64,000 bases of DNA from DASQPR01 sp963727415 (GCA_963727415.1 CAVSGF010000003.1:1426001-1490000); one strand, 5' to 3'. Positions 1 to 9,562 are shown, numbered from the stretch's first letter. Notes: a model not told the origin generated them from the letters alone. Translations and numbers: made by a program.

Positions 1-139
1 GGCCCGGAGCGGGCGGCCGTGGCCCGGCTTCTCGTTGGTGCGGGTGTCGCCGGTCCGGCGACGGCGAACTGTTTGTCTGACAGTCATTCCGGCTCTTTCG
101 TCGGTGGTGCGGTTGAAGATCATCTCGAGCGCACTAAGA

Positions 140-172
140 AGGCCGCGGACCCCTTTACGGGTTCCGCGGCCT
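140..172 (-). terminator. Hairpin terminator after the 115-aa gene
   Basis: Positions 141-153 pair with 159-171 (GGCCGCGGAnCCC arm, one mismatch, 5-base loop). The hairpin lies 23 bases past the stop of the minus-strand gene at 195-542. On that strand it is followed by a short pyrimidine-rich stretch, not a long T-run, as is common in high-GC actinobacteria. Confidence 0.6.
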
Positions 173-194
173 CGAAGTGAGCCGGATCGGTCTG

Positions 195-542
195 CTAGAC
201 CGGCCTACCTCGAGGTGGAACACCGCTGGCCGTGGCGTTCGCCGGAGCGAACGGCTTGGCCATCAGGGAGCCCTGAGCCGCCAACACACCGGTGTCAATG
301 ACGTCGAGACGACGTGCATAGCCACTCAGCGGTCGCTGGACAGTGTGAGTTGGTTCGGTGGTGCGCGGCCGTCCGTTGAGGAGGCCACCAGCAAGATCAT
401 TTATGGTCCGGGCCAATCCGGTCTGAACCGGCAAGACGCCCACCAGAATCGGGTGGGCGGTCTTCACCTCGAACGGTCCGGCACAGGTCGACTCCATGCG
501 CGCGGAAGCGAACATCGAGGTCTTGGTCTGCGTAGTTGCCAT
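195..542 (-). CDS. Hypothetical protein, 115 aa
   Basis: I do not recognise this protein. The ATG at 540-542 is chosen because a near-perfect ribosome binding site (AAGGAGG) lies 8 bases upstream; a longer in-frame start at 623 lacks one. The product has no clear signal peptide or membrane span and contains only one cysteine. It is rich in Thr, Ala and Arg, and has a central hydrophobic stretch around residues 30-55 (HPILVGVLPVQTGLARTI) that could be an amphipathic helix or a weak membrane contact. A hairpin terminator follows the stop. The good ribosome site and terminator argue that this is a real single-gene unit, but the composition is not strongly protein-like, so it may be a poorly conserved lineage-specific gene. 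Confidence 0.45.
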   Translation of the reverse strand: MATTQTKTSMFASARMESTCAGPFEVKTAHPILVGVLPVQTGLARTINDLAGGLLNGRPRTTEPTHTVQRPLSGYARRLDVIDTGVLAAQGSLMAKPFAPANATASGVPPRGRPV

Positions 543-764
543 CGGTGCCGCCTCCTTTCTGGCGCTTGAGTTCCGGACGGCCGAGGCCAATTGGCTGATC
601 CACATCGGGCAGGGCGAGCCCATCCCGATGTGCCTTTGCAGGCTATGCCTGGCCGCCGACGGCGAGCAACCGAATTAACGGTTGCCGCCGAAAAAGTTTG
701 GTTACTTTTCGGCAACCTCGCTACCAGCACGAATATCTGCGGCGATGCCGCCGAAAGTCAGCCA

Positions 765-796
765 GGCGCGGATCACCGTACCCGATGATCCGCGCC
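765..796 (-). terminator. Hairpin after the GH6 cellulase remnant
   Basis: A perfect 11-bp inverted repeat (GGCGCGGATCA at 765-775, TGATCCGCGCC at 786-796, 10-base loop) lies just beyond the stop of the cellulase remnant on the minus strand. It is probably the original terminator of that gene. Confidence 0.65.
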
Positions 797-813
797 TGTG
801 CTGCCCCGCAATA

Positions 814-1086
814 TCAGAACGCGTGCCAGTTGAACGTGAGCGCCGGCACAGCCAGCCGGGCCAGGCCCAATGCCTGCTCCGGCCACCAGACGCCGGCGGC
901 TGGATCGACCGCCCCTCGGTAGACCGGATCACCTGGACCGGCGGTTCCACGGGTACACGAGCCGTCCGACTCGCCGATCACCTTCACCCACAGGTACGCG
1001 TCGAGCAGTGGGTTACCGGTATCGGCGGTGGGACGCCTGCCCACTCCACGATCCGGCGGGTTGCACCAATCCTGGGCATCCGGATA
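814..1086 (-). pseudogene. C-terminal remnant of a GH6 cellulase
   Basis: On the minus strand the translation from about 1086 to the TGA at 814 reads like the last ~90 residues of a glycoside hydrolase family 6 cellulase (cellobiohydrolase or endoglucanase). Recognisable blocks are WCNPPDRGVGRRPT, DTGNPLLDAYLWVK, ESDGSC and WWPEQALGLAR, the conserved end of the GH6 barrel. The rest of the enzyme, normally some 300 residues with the catalytic aspartates and a secretion signal, is missing: upstream of the conserved block the sequence turns directly into the antisense of a LacI-family gene. An open frame continues to a possible start at 1176, but those ~30 residues are shadow sequence. A terminator hairpin remains downstream. 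No functional product is expected. Confidence 0.75.
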
Positions 1087-1788
1087 GACGCCGGCCGGCG
1101 GTGTCCACGGGCCCTGGCCCTCGAGCGGTACCTGCACGGCGGGCACGCCGACGGCGTCATCATCGTCTCCGACCACGGTCCGGTGCCGCTGCGCGTGTCG
1201 ATCCCGGCCATGGGACTACCCGCGACCGTCATCGGCCGTCCGCTTGAAGCGTGTGGTCTCCCGTACGTCGATGCCGACAACCGCGGCGGTGCTCGCCAGG
1301 CGGTGGAATACCTGGTGCGACAAGGGCGCCGGCGGATCGCGCACATCGCCGGCCCCAGCGGTATGACCGTCGGCGCCGATCGCCTATCCGGATTCCGTGA
1401 GGCCATGGCCAACGCCGGGCTCGGCGATCAGCCGGTGGCGTTCGGCGACTTCGGACAACTGGCCGGTGTTCACGCCATGGACCGGCTGCTGGACCAGCGG
1501 CCGCGCATCGACGCCGTCTTCGCCGCGTCGGACGCGATGGCGGCCGGGGCGGTACGGGCACTGACGCGCACCGGGCGGGCTGTGCCTGACGACGTCGCCG
1601 TCGTCGGATTCGACGACATGCCGCTGGCGCTCCAGGTCCGGCCGGCGTTGACCACGGTGCGGCAGCCGATCGAGGAGTGCGGCGCCCGGGCGGTGGGCCA
1701 ACTGGCGGGCGGCATCCGCATCGACGGCGGCTTGCCGCCGGCCGCCCTCATCCTTCCGACGGCGCTGATCACCCGGGAATCGGCTTAG
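1087..1788 (+). pseudogene. LacI-family regulator remnant, ligand-binding domain only
   Basis: From about 1087 to the TAG at 1786-1788 the plus strand encodes most of the periplasmic-binding-like domain of a LacI/GalR repressor: ADGVIIVSDHG, RRRIAHIAGPSGMT, DRLSGFREAMANAGL, DAVFAASDAMAAGAVRAL and the late motif DDVAVVGFDDMPLA followed by TTVRQPIEE. The N-terminal helix-turn-helix and the first sub-domain are absent. The open frame can be extended to 682, but that stretch is the antisense of the cellulase remnant and shows no helix-turn-helix. LacI regulators are often divergent from the glycosidase gene they control, so the simplest reading is one deletion that removed the shared promoter and both 5' halves. 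It cannot bind DNA as written. Confidence 0.75.
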
Positions 1789-1862
1789 CGCCTGTCCTGG
1801 GATGCGTGGCCGGGGGCGCGGCGGGCTGGACGGCATCCGTGCCGGTACCGCTCGCGGCCTGG

Positions 1863-4008
1863 CTACGCCGGCAGCACCGACTCCACCGAAGCGCCCTTGA
1901 CCAGCGCCACCACGGCGTCGCCGTACAACGCCAGCTTCCGGGGACCGATTCCGGCGATCTCCACCAGGGCGGCGTCGCTGGTCGGCAACCGCTCGGCGAG
2001 AGCGATCAGGGTGGCGTCGGTGAACACCACATACGCCGGGACGCCCGCAGCCGAGGCGGTCCGCGAACGCCATTCCCGTAACCGCTCGAACAGTTCCTCG
2101 TCCCGATCCGATGGGCAGTCCGGGCACCGGCCCAGCTTGCGCGCGGCACCGCCGAGAAGGGCCGTACCGCAGATCCGGCAACTCGCCGACACCAGGCGCC
2201 GGGTCGCGTCACGTGCCTGCTTGCGTTTCGCCGCGGCCTCGGTACGGGCATCGGTGCCGGCCCGGCCCAGCGCCGGCAGGAACCGGCTCGCCTGCCGCGC
2301 CCGGCCGCCCGGTGACCGGGATCCGGCATAGGACAGCCACAGCCACTGCCGGGCCCGGGTGATTCCGACGTACAGCAGCCGGCGCTCCTCCTCAAGCTGC
2401 TCCGGCGTCTTCGCGTAGGTGGTCGGCAGGGTTCCTTCGACCAGGCCGACCACGAAGACCGCGTCCCATTCGAGTCCCTTGGCCGAGTGCAGCGACGACA
2501 GCGTGACACCTTCGACGGTGGGGGCGTGCTGGGCGGCCGCGCGGCGGCGTAGCTCCTCGCCGAACGCGGCCAGCGAAGCCCGGCCGGTCGTGGCCGGTGC
2601 ATCGCCGGTGTCGTCGGCACCCGTTTCCTGGGCGAACTCCTCGGCCACGCCGACCAGCGCGGCCAGCGCTTCCCACCGTTCCCGCGTCGCGCCGCCGGCG
2701 GGCGGATCGTCGGGCCGCCAGGACATCGCCCGCAGCGCCTCGACGACCGACGGCACCAGCGGTGCGTCCGGCGGCGCCGACTTCTCGGCGGTACGGATCG
2801 CGATCATCGCCTCGCGCACCTCGGGACGCTCGAAGAACCGTTCAGCGCCGTGAACGACGTACGGTACGGATGCGTCGGCGAGCGCTTCTTCGTAGGCCTC
2901 GGACTGCGCGTTGGTCCGGAAAAGTACCGCTATCTCTCGCGCCGGCACTCCGGCCGACGACCAACTCGGCACAGCGCGCGGCGACCGCGGCCGCTTCGGC
3001 CGGCTCGTCGGCGAAGTACCGCACATCGGGCTCGGCACCGGCCGGGCGCTGGCCGACGAGTTCCAGCCGCAGCCGGGCCTCCACGCCCCGCGCCTGCCGG
3101 ATCACCGAATTCGCGACCCCGACTATCTGCGGTGTCGACCGGTAGTCCCGGACCAGCCGGACCACGACGGCACCCGCGTAGCGCTTGGGAAACTCCAGCA
3201 GGCATGCGCTGGACGCGCCGGTGAACGAGTAGATCGTCTGGCTGGCGTCGCCTACGACGGTCAGATCATCGCGATCACCGAGCCAGGCGTCCAGCAGCCG
3301 CTGCTGCAGCGGATTGACGTCCTGGTACTCGTCGACGACGAAGTGGCGGTACTGCGAATGCACCTGATCGGCGACGTCCGGATGCTCCTCGATCGCCCAC
3401 ACCGCGGCCCGCAGCAGATCCTCAAAGTCGATTACTCCGGCGGAGCGCTTGACCTGCTCATACGCCGCGAAGACGGCGGCCACCCGGGTCGCGTCCAGAG
3501 GCGGCTCGCGCAACCCCTTCGCCGCGGCGGCCGGATAGTCACCGGGCTCTACCAGGCTGGACTTGGCCCACTCGATCTCGCTGGCCAAGTCACGCGCCAC
3601 GGTACGGTCGGCACGTACCCCGGTCCGGCCGGCCGCGAGCGTGATCAGCCGGGCCTTGCTCTCCACCAGTTCCGGCATGGCGCGGCCACGAAGGATCCGG
3701 GGGGCGAAGTAGCGGACCTGGCGCAGCGCCGCCGCGTGGAAGGTACGGGCCGAGACCCCACCAACGCCGAGACCGGACAACCGGCCACGCATCTGCGCGG
3801 CGGCCCGGGCGGTGAATGTAACGGCGAGAACCCGGCGCGCCTCGATCTGCCCGGTCAGCACTCGATGGGCGATGCGGTGCGTGATGGCCCTGGTCTTTCC
3901 GGTGCCGGCACCGGCGAGAATGCACAGCGGACCACTGGCCGCAGTGACCGCGACCCGTTGTTCGTCGTCCAGCCCGCGCAACGCACCGGCCGCTGAGTTA
4001 TCCGCCAC
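1863..4008 (-). CDS. uvrD2: UvrD2-type ATP-dependent DNA helicase with HRDC domain (frame broken)
   Basis: Superfamily 1A 3'-5' DNA helicase of the mycobacterial UvrD2 type. The N-terminal half (GTG at 4008) has Walker A AGAGTGKT at residues 32-39, motif II VVDEYQDVNP and motif III GDASQTIYSFTG. The C-terminal half has LHSAKGLEWDAVF and LLYVGITRAR, then a four-cysteine module (CRIC and CPDC) and an HRDC domain, the order known from UvrD2. The two halves are in different frames and join near 2945-2965, where one extra base restores a 714-residue protein (the family is about 700). Everything either side is well conserved, so this is more likely a sequence error than decay. It is divergent from mrx1 with an 83-bp gap; the M. 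tuberculosis orthologues are also neighbours. Confidence 0.9.
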
Positions 4009-4091
4009 AGCTTGGCATCATCGCAGGCGGCTGTGATGTTGGAACACCTAACCTGGTCCTGCCCATCCCCCTGGCGGAGGTTCCCCCCATC

Positions 4092-4331
4092 ATGTTGACC
4101 ATGTACTCGACTTCCTGGTGCGGCTACTGCTATCGGCTGAAGTCCCAGCTCGATCGCGAAGGCATCGGCTACACCGAGATCAACATCGAGGAGGACGCGG
4201 CCGCCGCCGAATTCGTGATGAGTGTCAACGGCGGAAACCAGACCGTGCCGACGGTACGGTTCGCGGACGGCTCCGCCCTGACCAACCCATCGATTCACGA
4301 GGTCAAGGCTGCCCTGTCGACGGTCGCCTGA
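4092..4331 (+). CDS. mrx1: Mycoredoxin-1, glutaredoxin-like
   Basis: A 79-residue thioredoxin-fold protein with the redox motif C-G-Y-C at residues 10-13 (SWCGYCYRLK), the cis-proline region TVPTVRF and a GG pair near residue 47. In actinobacteria this protein reduces mixed disulfides between proteins and mycothiol, with mycothiol and the Mtr reductase as electron source. A GGAGG ribosome site lies about 11 bases before the ATG. Its position divergent from uvrD2 is conserved in Mycobacterium. A mycothiol biosynthesis gene (mshB) at 23.1-24.0 kb supports a mycothiol-using host. Confidence 0.93.
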   Translation: MLTMYSTSWCGYCYRLKSQLDREGIGYTEINIEEDAAAAEFVMSVNGGNQTVPTVRFADGSALTNPSIHEVKAALSTVA

Positions 4332-4460
4332 GGACCGCTGGACCCATCAGGCTCGCCCAATCCCAGGCGTGGCAACGGTTTTGGCACGCTCGCAGGAGTG
4401 AATCGCCGTTGTCTTCGGCTGCACCCGCATCCAGGATGCAACTTGCACGTTGTGACGTAT

Positions 4461-4535
4461 AACACGTCCACGAGACGCGGAGGCTAACCCGTCCACAAGA
4501 CGCGGAGGCCAACACGTCCAGCAGATGCGGAGCCG
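4461..4535 (+). repeat. Three tandem 25-bp repeats before a small gene
   Basis: Units at 4461-4485, 4486-4510 and 4511-4535 share the pattern AACnCGTCCAnnAGAnGCGG followed by AGnCn, with no gap between units. Each carries GCGGAG, so the last copy also supplies the purine-rich stretch before the ATG at 4538. There are no spacers between units, so this is not a CRISPR. Confidence 0.85.
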
Positions 4536-4537
4536 CG

Positions 4538-4741
4538 ATGCCGTATTTGATATTGAGGACCGACGTACGCGCCAACGATCAATCGGGGCGCTACGAGCGC
4601 ACCAAGCGCGAAGTCCGCAGGGCCAGCGCTACCACGGATTCGTGGGACGCCGCGATGCGCATGGCGCGAGCCTTTTCGGCGTGCGGGTCGGTGCGCAGCG
4701 GGCGTCAGCGCGTCACGGTGATCCGTCTGGGCGACGCCTGA
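4538..4741 (+). CDS. Hypothetical protein, 67 aa
   Basis: A short basic protein I do not recognise. It starts MPYLILRTDVRANDQSGRYE and ends RQRVTVIRLGDA, with a strand-like start and end and an Arg/Ala-rich helix in the middle. No cysteine pair, signal peptide or membrane span is visible. The ATG follows directly after three 25-bp tandem repeats, the last of which contributes a GCGGAG ribosome site. A large hairpin follows the stop and is shared with the convergent nudC. The regular start context and terminator make it a plausible real gene; function unknown. Confidence 0.5.
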   Translation: MPYLILRTDVRANDQSGRYERTKREVRRASATTDSWDAAMRMARAFSACGSVRSGRQRVTVIRLGDA

Positions 4742-4771
4742 CGGCGGTTGCCGCCGAGGTGTCGTCACCAC

Positions 4772-4818
4772 GATCCGGAAGCGTTGCGCACCCCTGACGG
4801 GAGCAACACTTCCGGATC
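4772..4818. terminator. Bidirectional terminator between the 67-aa gene and nudC
   Basis: GATCCGGAAG (4772-4781) and GTTGC (4783-4787) pair with GCAAC (4803-4807) and CTTCCGGATC (4809-4818), a 15-bp stem with one mismatched position. It sits between convergent genes and could end transcription from both sides. Two near-copies of an 18-19-bp sequence starting CACGCCTTCC follow at about 4819-4857. Confidence 0.65.
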
Positions 4819-4858
4819 ACGCCTTCCAGCCCGGGGCACGCCTTCCGGCCCGGGACGA

Positions 4859-5764
4859 CTAGGCGAGCGCCCAGTCACGTACCAACCGATACGCGATCGA
4901 TGCCTGGGTCGGCAACCCCGGTTCGGTGACCCGGTCCTCCGGATCCACCGCGAGCGCGGCCCGGATCTCGGCCCGGGTGAACCACCGGGCGTCGGCGATC
5001 TCCGTGGGGTCCAGGCGCAGCGGCTCGTCCGGATCGGCGATCGCGGTGAACCCGAGCATCAGCGAACTCGGGAACGGCCACGGCTGGCTGGCCACGTACC
5101 GCACATCACGTACCCGGACCCCGACCTCTTCGAAAACCTCGCGGGCGACGGCCGCCTCCAGCGTCTCGCCCGGTTCGACGAAGCCGGCCAGGCAGGAGAA
5201 GCCGCGCGGCCGTCCGGGCTGCGGCACCCACGCCGCGTTGTTGCCCAGCAGGCACCGACCGCCGTCTCCGGCCATGCCGTCGTGCACCAGCATGATCACC
5301 GCCGGATCGGTACGCGGCCAGTACTGGCCACCTTCCGGGTCGGCCCGGATCCAGCCGGCATCACCGATTGTGGTCGGTACCCCGCTGGACGGCGAGTACG
5401 GATGCCGCTGATGCCAGTACGCGATGGCGATGGCGGTGAGCATGATGTCGGCCGGCAGCGGATCGAGCGCGTGCCCGACATCGCGCAGCGTGACCGGTCG
5501 TGCCCCGGCCAGCTCGGGCAGCTGCCCGGCTACCGCGAAGTACGGCGTCCCGCTCTGATCCACGCCGAGGAACATCCGGTCTTCCGGGGCGGTGGAGGCG
5601 ACCGCGAGATCCGTCGACTCGAACAAGACCAGATCGCCATCGCGGATCAGGGCGCGGCCGGTCGCCACGTGGCTCACGTCGACCACGATGACCTTGGCCT
5701 TCGCCCATGCCTCGGCGATCCACGCAGGATCGCCCCGCCGCTGGCTGGATCGGTCCAGCGTCAC
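4859..5764 (-). CDS. nudC: NADH pyrophosphatase NudC, zinc-ribbon cysteines absent
   Basis: Nudix hydrolase that splits NAD(H) to NMN(H) and AMP, and in some bacteria removes NAD caps from RNA. The Nudix box is complete (GFVEPGETLEAAVAREVFEE, then VGV), and the NudC-specific signature SQPWPFPSSLMLGF follows, so NAD specificity is well supported. Before it, where NudC proteins usually carry a four-cysteine zinc ribbon, the sequence reads HPYSPSSGVPT and then RADPEGGQYWPRTDP: all four cysteines are replaced, while the flanking pattern is kept. The GTG start at 5764 overlaps the stop of the upstream M16 peptidase by 4 bases (GTGA), so it is the last gene of a coupled three-gene unit. The order nudC-uvrD2 is also seen in Mycobacterium. 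Confidence 0.92.
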   Translation of the reverse strand: MTLDRSSQRRGDPAWIAEAWAKAKVIVVDVSHVATGRALIRDGDLVLFESTDLAVASTAPEDRMFLGVDQSGTPYFAVAGQLPELAGARPVTLRDVGHALDPLPADIMLTAIAIAYWHQRHPYSPSSGVPTTIGDAGWIRADPEGGQYWPRTDPAVIMLVHDGMAGDGGRCLLGNNAAWVPQPGRPRGFSCLAGFVEPGETLEAAVAREVFEEVGVRVRDVRYVASQPWPFPSSLMLGFTAIADPDEPLRLDPTEIADARWFTRAEIRAALAVDPEDRVTEPGLPTQASIAYRLVRDWALA

Positions 5765-7138
5765 GCCGCGCCGCCGGTCGGGACGGCACCGCCGAGCAGT
5801 TCGGCGATGGACCGGTCTCGCTCGATCGGGGCCAGCGCCGACACCGGACCATCGATCGCCGCCGCGTCACCCAGCACCACGGTCACCGCCTTGGCCGGAG
5901 CCAGATATCGGGCGGCAACCTCGGCCACCTGGTCCCTGGTGACCTTCGCCAGCCGGGCCGAGTAGTCGGTCAGGAAATCCAGCCGCAGCCCGTACCCGGC
6001 GTACATGCTGGCCAGCGTAGCCAGCCCGGACTGGGTCGCGATGCCGAGCAGCAGCGTCCCGATGGCGTACTGGCGGGCCTGCTCCAGCTCGTCCTCCTTG
6101 GGCGGCAGGCTGGCCAGGCGGCCGAGCTCGTAGAAGGTCTCGATGAGCGCAGGCGCCGGTGACCTCGGTGGCCACATCCGCGGAAAGCGTCAATATCGAA
6201 CCGGCGATCGAGTGCTCGATGCCGGAGTGCGGGCTGTAGGTGTAGCCCTTGTCCTCGCGGATGTTCTCCGTCCAGCGGGACGAGAAGTATCCGCCGAAGA
6301 TCAGGTTGGCCACCTGAAGCGCCGCGAAGTCCTCGTGAGTTCGGCCCACCGCCGGCAGCGCGATCCGGACCGACGACTGCACCGAGTTCGGGCCGATCGG
6401 CGATCAAGACCGGCCCCGGCGCCATTGCCGGAATCGGGGGCAGGGTGACCAGCTTGGCCTCCCCTGCCCAGCTACCGAGCGCGGCCTCCGCCTCGTCGAT
6501 CGCCTTGGCCGGCGGCAGGTCGCCGACGATCACCATGGTCGCGCCGTTCGGCCGCAACCGGTCGGCGTGCAGGGTCCGCAGCGCCGCCGGCTTCACCGCC
6601 TGTACCTGCTCGATCGTCGGCGTCTGGACGGCGTACGGATGGTTGCCGTAGACCCGCTTGAGCAGTGCCACGCGCGACAGGTGACCGGGCTGGGTCAGCG
6701 CCACCTGGATCCGGTCGGCCAGCCGATCCCGCTCGGTGCCCACCTCGTCGGCCGGGTACGCCGCCGAAGCCAGCACGTCGGCGAGGATCTCCAGCAGCCG
6801 CGGCAGGCCGGAGACCAGCGAGTTGCCGGAGATGCATCAGCCGGTCCGGGTCGGCGTTCGCCGACAGTCCGCCGCCGACCGTCTGCAGGTCGGCGGCGAT
6901 GTCGACGGCTGACATCGTCTCGGTGCCGGAGAACAGCGTCTGCGCTCAGCACGTCGCCGCGAGCCAGGTTCGCCTTGGCGAACGGGATGCGCAGCCGCAT
7001 CTCGATCAGCGGCACGGACGGGCGCCGGATCGCGATGACGGTGAGCCCGTTGGCCAGTGTCCGCTCCGCGCTCTTCGGCAGCGTCAGCTTGCGGTTCGGC
7101 TCCAGATCCGGCAGTGCTCGGATCGGCGTACTCGTCAT
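5761..7138 (-). CDS. M16-family peptidase, non-catalytic-type subunit (four frame breaks)
   Basis: Zinc-peptidase family M16 fold (pitrilysin/processing-peptidase-like). It begins MTSTPIRALPDLEPNRKLTL at 7138 and lacks the HxxEH zinc site; where the site would lie it reads GTETMSAVDIAADLQ. Downstream it carries the second-domain pattern FGGYFSSRWTENIREDKGYTYSPHSG, the R/Y region that closes over substrate in M16 dimers. This matches the partner subunit of paired M16 proteins. As written it is broken near 6940, 6833, 6403 and 6165. Each break is repaired by removing one base, giving 457 residues, normal for the family. The start overlaps the upstream M16 stop (ATGA). Function inferred: folding or processing of exported or stray peptides with its partner. 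Confidence 0.85.
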
Positions 7139-8434
7139 TTCGTCGTACCCACCTTGACCTCGACGGACGCGCGGCGCTCCGGGCGCAGCGCGGCGGCCGC
7201 GGCGATCGACCTGCTCTTCGGTTACCGCGCCGATGAGGTGCGGCAGGTCGTTCATCACCGATGCGTCACCGCGTTGCTGCTCCAGCACCGCCATCCGCAG
7301 CGCCCGGCCGAGCACCGGGTCGGTCTCCCGCAGCATGTGCGTGGCCATCCGGGCCTGGGTGCGGGCCAGTTCCCCCTTCTCGAGCCCGTCGGTGGCGAGG
7401 CGGTCGCACTCCTCGTCGATGGTGCGCAGCACCTTGTCGACGTCGCCCGCCGGCGGCAGGTGCGTCTGCAGCAGCAGCGCGGTCGGATCGCGCACCTCGA
7501 ACGCCTCACCCATGAAGCCGATGTAGCCGCCGACGCTGGTGGCGATGCGGTCCTGCTGGATCAGCCGCCGCACCAGCCGCGAGGCGTCGCCGTCGGTGAG
7601 CACCTCGGCGAGTACCACGTATGGCAGGTACCCGTCGAAGTCGGCGATCGGATCGGGAACCCGCCAGGCACTCGCGATCGCCGGCAGCGGCGCCCGGTCG
7701 TCCATGTAGGACTCGCGACGCTCGGCGGTCAGGTCCGGCTCGTCGAAGTCCGGCCGCTGCGGTGCCGGTCGCGCCGGCACGTCGCCGAAGTGACGCTCGA
7801 TCAGCGTGCGCGTCCGGTCGACGTCCAGATCACCGGAGACGCTCAGCACCGCGTTGCGCGGCCGCGTAGTACTTGGTGAAGAAGTCCGCGGCGTCGTCGA
7901 CGGTGGCGCTCTCCAGGTCGACGAATGAGCCGTACCCGTCGTGCGCGTTGGCGAACGTGTCGAACATGACCGGCGGCAACTTCAGCCACGGGAACCCGCC
8001 GTACGGCCGGTTGAGCACGTTGACCCGGATCTCCTCCTTGACCACGTCGACCTGGTTGCGCAGGTTCTCCTCGGTGAGCCGGGGCCCGCGCATCCGGTCC
8101 GCCTCCAGGAACAGCGCCCGCTCCAGCGCGTTGGCCGGCAACGTCTCGAAGTAGTCGGTGTAAGTCCAGGTGGGTGGAGCCGTTGAAGGTGCCGCCCGCG
8201 CCCTGCACGTGCCGGAAGTGGGCGAGCTTCTCCAGATTCTGCGAGCCCTGAAACATCAGGTGCTCGAAGAGGTGCGCGAATCCGGTCCGCCCTTCGGGCT
8301 CGGACCGGATGCCGACGTCGTAGACCACGGCAACCCCGATGACCGGAGCGGACGGATCCGGGATGAGCACGACCCGAAGCCCGTTGCTCGAGGGTGAAGC
8401 GCTCGATCGGGTATTTCGTGGCTGGGATACGCAC
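7135..8434 (-). CDS. M16-family zinc metallopeptidase, catalytic subunit (four frame breaks)
   Basis: The catalytic partner of an M16 pair. From the GTG at 8434 the protein reads VRIPATKYPIERFTL, then VVYDVGIRSEPEGRTGFAHL followed by FEHLMFQGSQN, which contains the inverted zinc site HLFEH; the distal glutamate is expected in the block KEEIRVNVLNRPYGGFPW. Frame breaks lie near 8385, 8164, 7862 and 7195. In each case one surplus base explains the shift, and the repaired length is 431 residues, typical of bacterial M16. The repaired end overlaps the start of the second M16 gene by ATGA, so the pair is translated together and NudC follows. Such clustering of clean insertions points to errors in the sequence. 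Confidence 0.87.
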
Positions 8435-8444
8435 GATGTCGACC

Positions 8445-9439
8445 CTAGCGCGTGATCGGCCGGACCGAGGCGAGGACCTCATCGACGACGTAGTCGTATC
8501 GGCGGTGCGTGCCCGGAATCGAGATGTACAGGCACCGCGGCGTCCGGGCGCCCGACGTCGATCAAGGCGACCGCGACCAGTTCGTCGGTGGCCTTGAGGC
8601 CGGGGGCGTGGAAGTGCAGCCGGAACTCGCTCAGCCACGCCGGGCGCCCGCCCAGCACGACCGCCTCGTCCTTGATCGGCTCCGTCGTGTTGGGCTGCGG
8701 ATAGTAGGCCGACCGGACGTCGGCGGCGACCTGGTGACCAGTGCACTTCAGGTCGAGCGAGAGAGCGTCGTTGTTGGCCGCCGGCACCGATCCGGACAGT
8801 ATCGACGCGAGATAGTCGCCGCCGGGATAGACCTCGGTCACGAAGTACTGGCCGGTGCGGTACGAGACGTGCAGTTCTCCCGCGTCGCTCCAGTTGTCGG
8901 TCCAGGTTCGCCATGGGCTGCCATAGGCCTTGTAGGAGATGCCGGAGCGGGCGTCCACGGTACGATCGCCAGCCGGCGTGGGCGGCGGCGTCGCCGGGAC
9001 TCCAGGCAGCGCCGACGGCGGCGGACACGCCTTGGCCAGCGGCGGCCGGGTATCCGGTGGCGCGCGCCGCTTGCTGCGGGAACGGGTTACGCCCGGTCAG
9101 GATCATGGTGAGGAGCACGACTACACCGACGGCCACTACCGCGGCGGCGCCCGCGCCGAACCACTTGACGGTACGCCGGGCCCGCGCCTCATCGTCGAGC
9201 GGCGGCTTCGCCGCCCCGGCCGGGACCGGGACCTCCGCCGGGGCCTCGACCGCCAGGCCGGGTCCGGTAACCGCGCCGGACCGCCATCCGGTCTCCGGCG
9301 GCGGTGTCAGCGGCTGGCTGCCAGCGGGCGCGACGGCAGGCGGCTCACGCCGCGGCGAGGCCGGCGGGGACACGATGAACTCCGCGGGTGGCTCACCCGA
9401 CCGGGGCGCGGCCCAGGGCGACTCGCGCGGATCGCTCAT
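8445..9439 (-). CDS. Single-pass membrane protein, unknown function (two frame breaks)
   Basis: Not recognised. The start MSDPRESPWAAPRSGEPPAE at 9439 leads a Pro/Ala-rich cytoplasmic region, one membrane span near residues 85-105 (FGAGAAAVVAVGVVVLLTMI), a proline-rich linker, and an extracellular domain with blocks SGISYKAYGSPWRTWTDNW, YRTGQYFVTEVYPGGDYLAS and PAWLSEFRLHFHAPGLKATD. Reading frames shift between about 9080 and 8980 and again near 8535. Two surplus bases account for both (total length leaves remainder 2), giving 330 residues that end in DEVLASVRPITR. The layout resembles actinobacterial membrane-anchored proteins of unknown function. It lies just before the M16 pair (10-bp gap) and may be co-transcribed with it. 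Confidence 0.75.
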
Positions 9440-9562
9440 GTCTCCAGCATGCACCGTTCTCGATCGTATCGATTTCCGGCCTCCCTCGGTCGTTACCTCC
9501 GAGGGGCCGGCGTCCGCCGTCCGCGGCCGCCCGGCCGATGGTTACATCAGGCCGTTCGGCGG

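Noticed and set aside
1..194. Coding sequence at the left edge
   Set aside because: The only frames here are short, Arg-rich and have no family resemblance or start context. I see only the hairpin at 140-172.
4461..4535. Tandem repeats as a possible CRISPR array
   Set aside because: Units are adjacent with no unique spacers, and no cas gene lies in the window. The same reasoning excludes the arrays at 48016-48091 and 60533-60587.
6165..8385. Programmed ribosomal frameshifting in the M16 genes
   Set aside because: Eight shifts in two genes, all consistent with one extra base and without shared slippery sequences or downstream structures, do not fit programmed frameshifting; sequence error explains them better.
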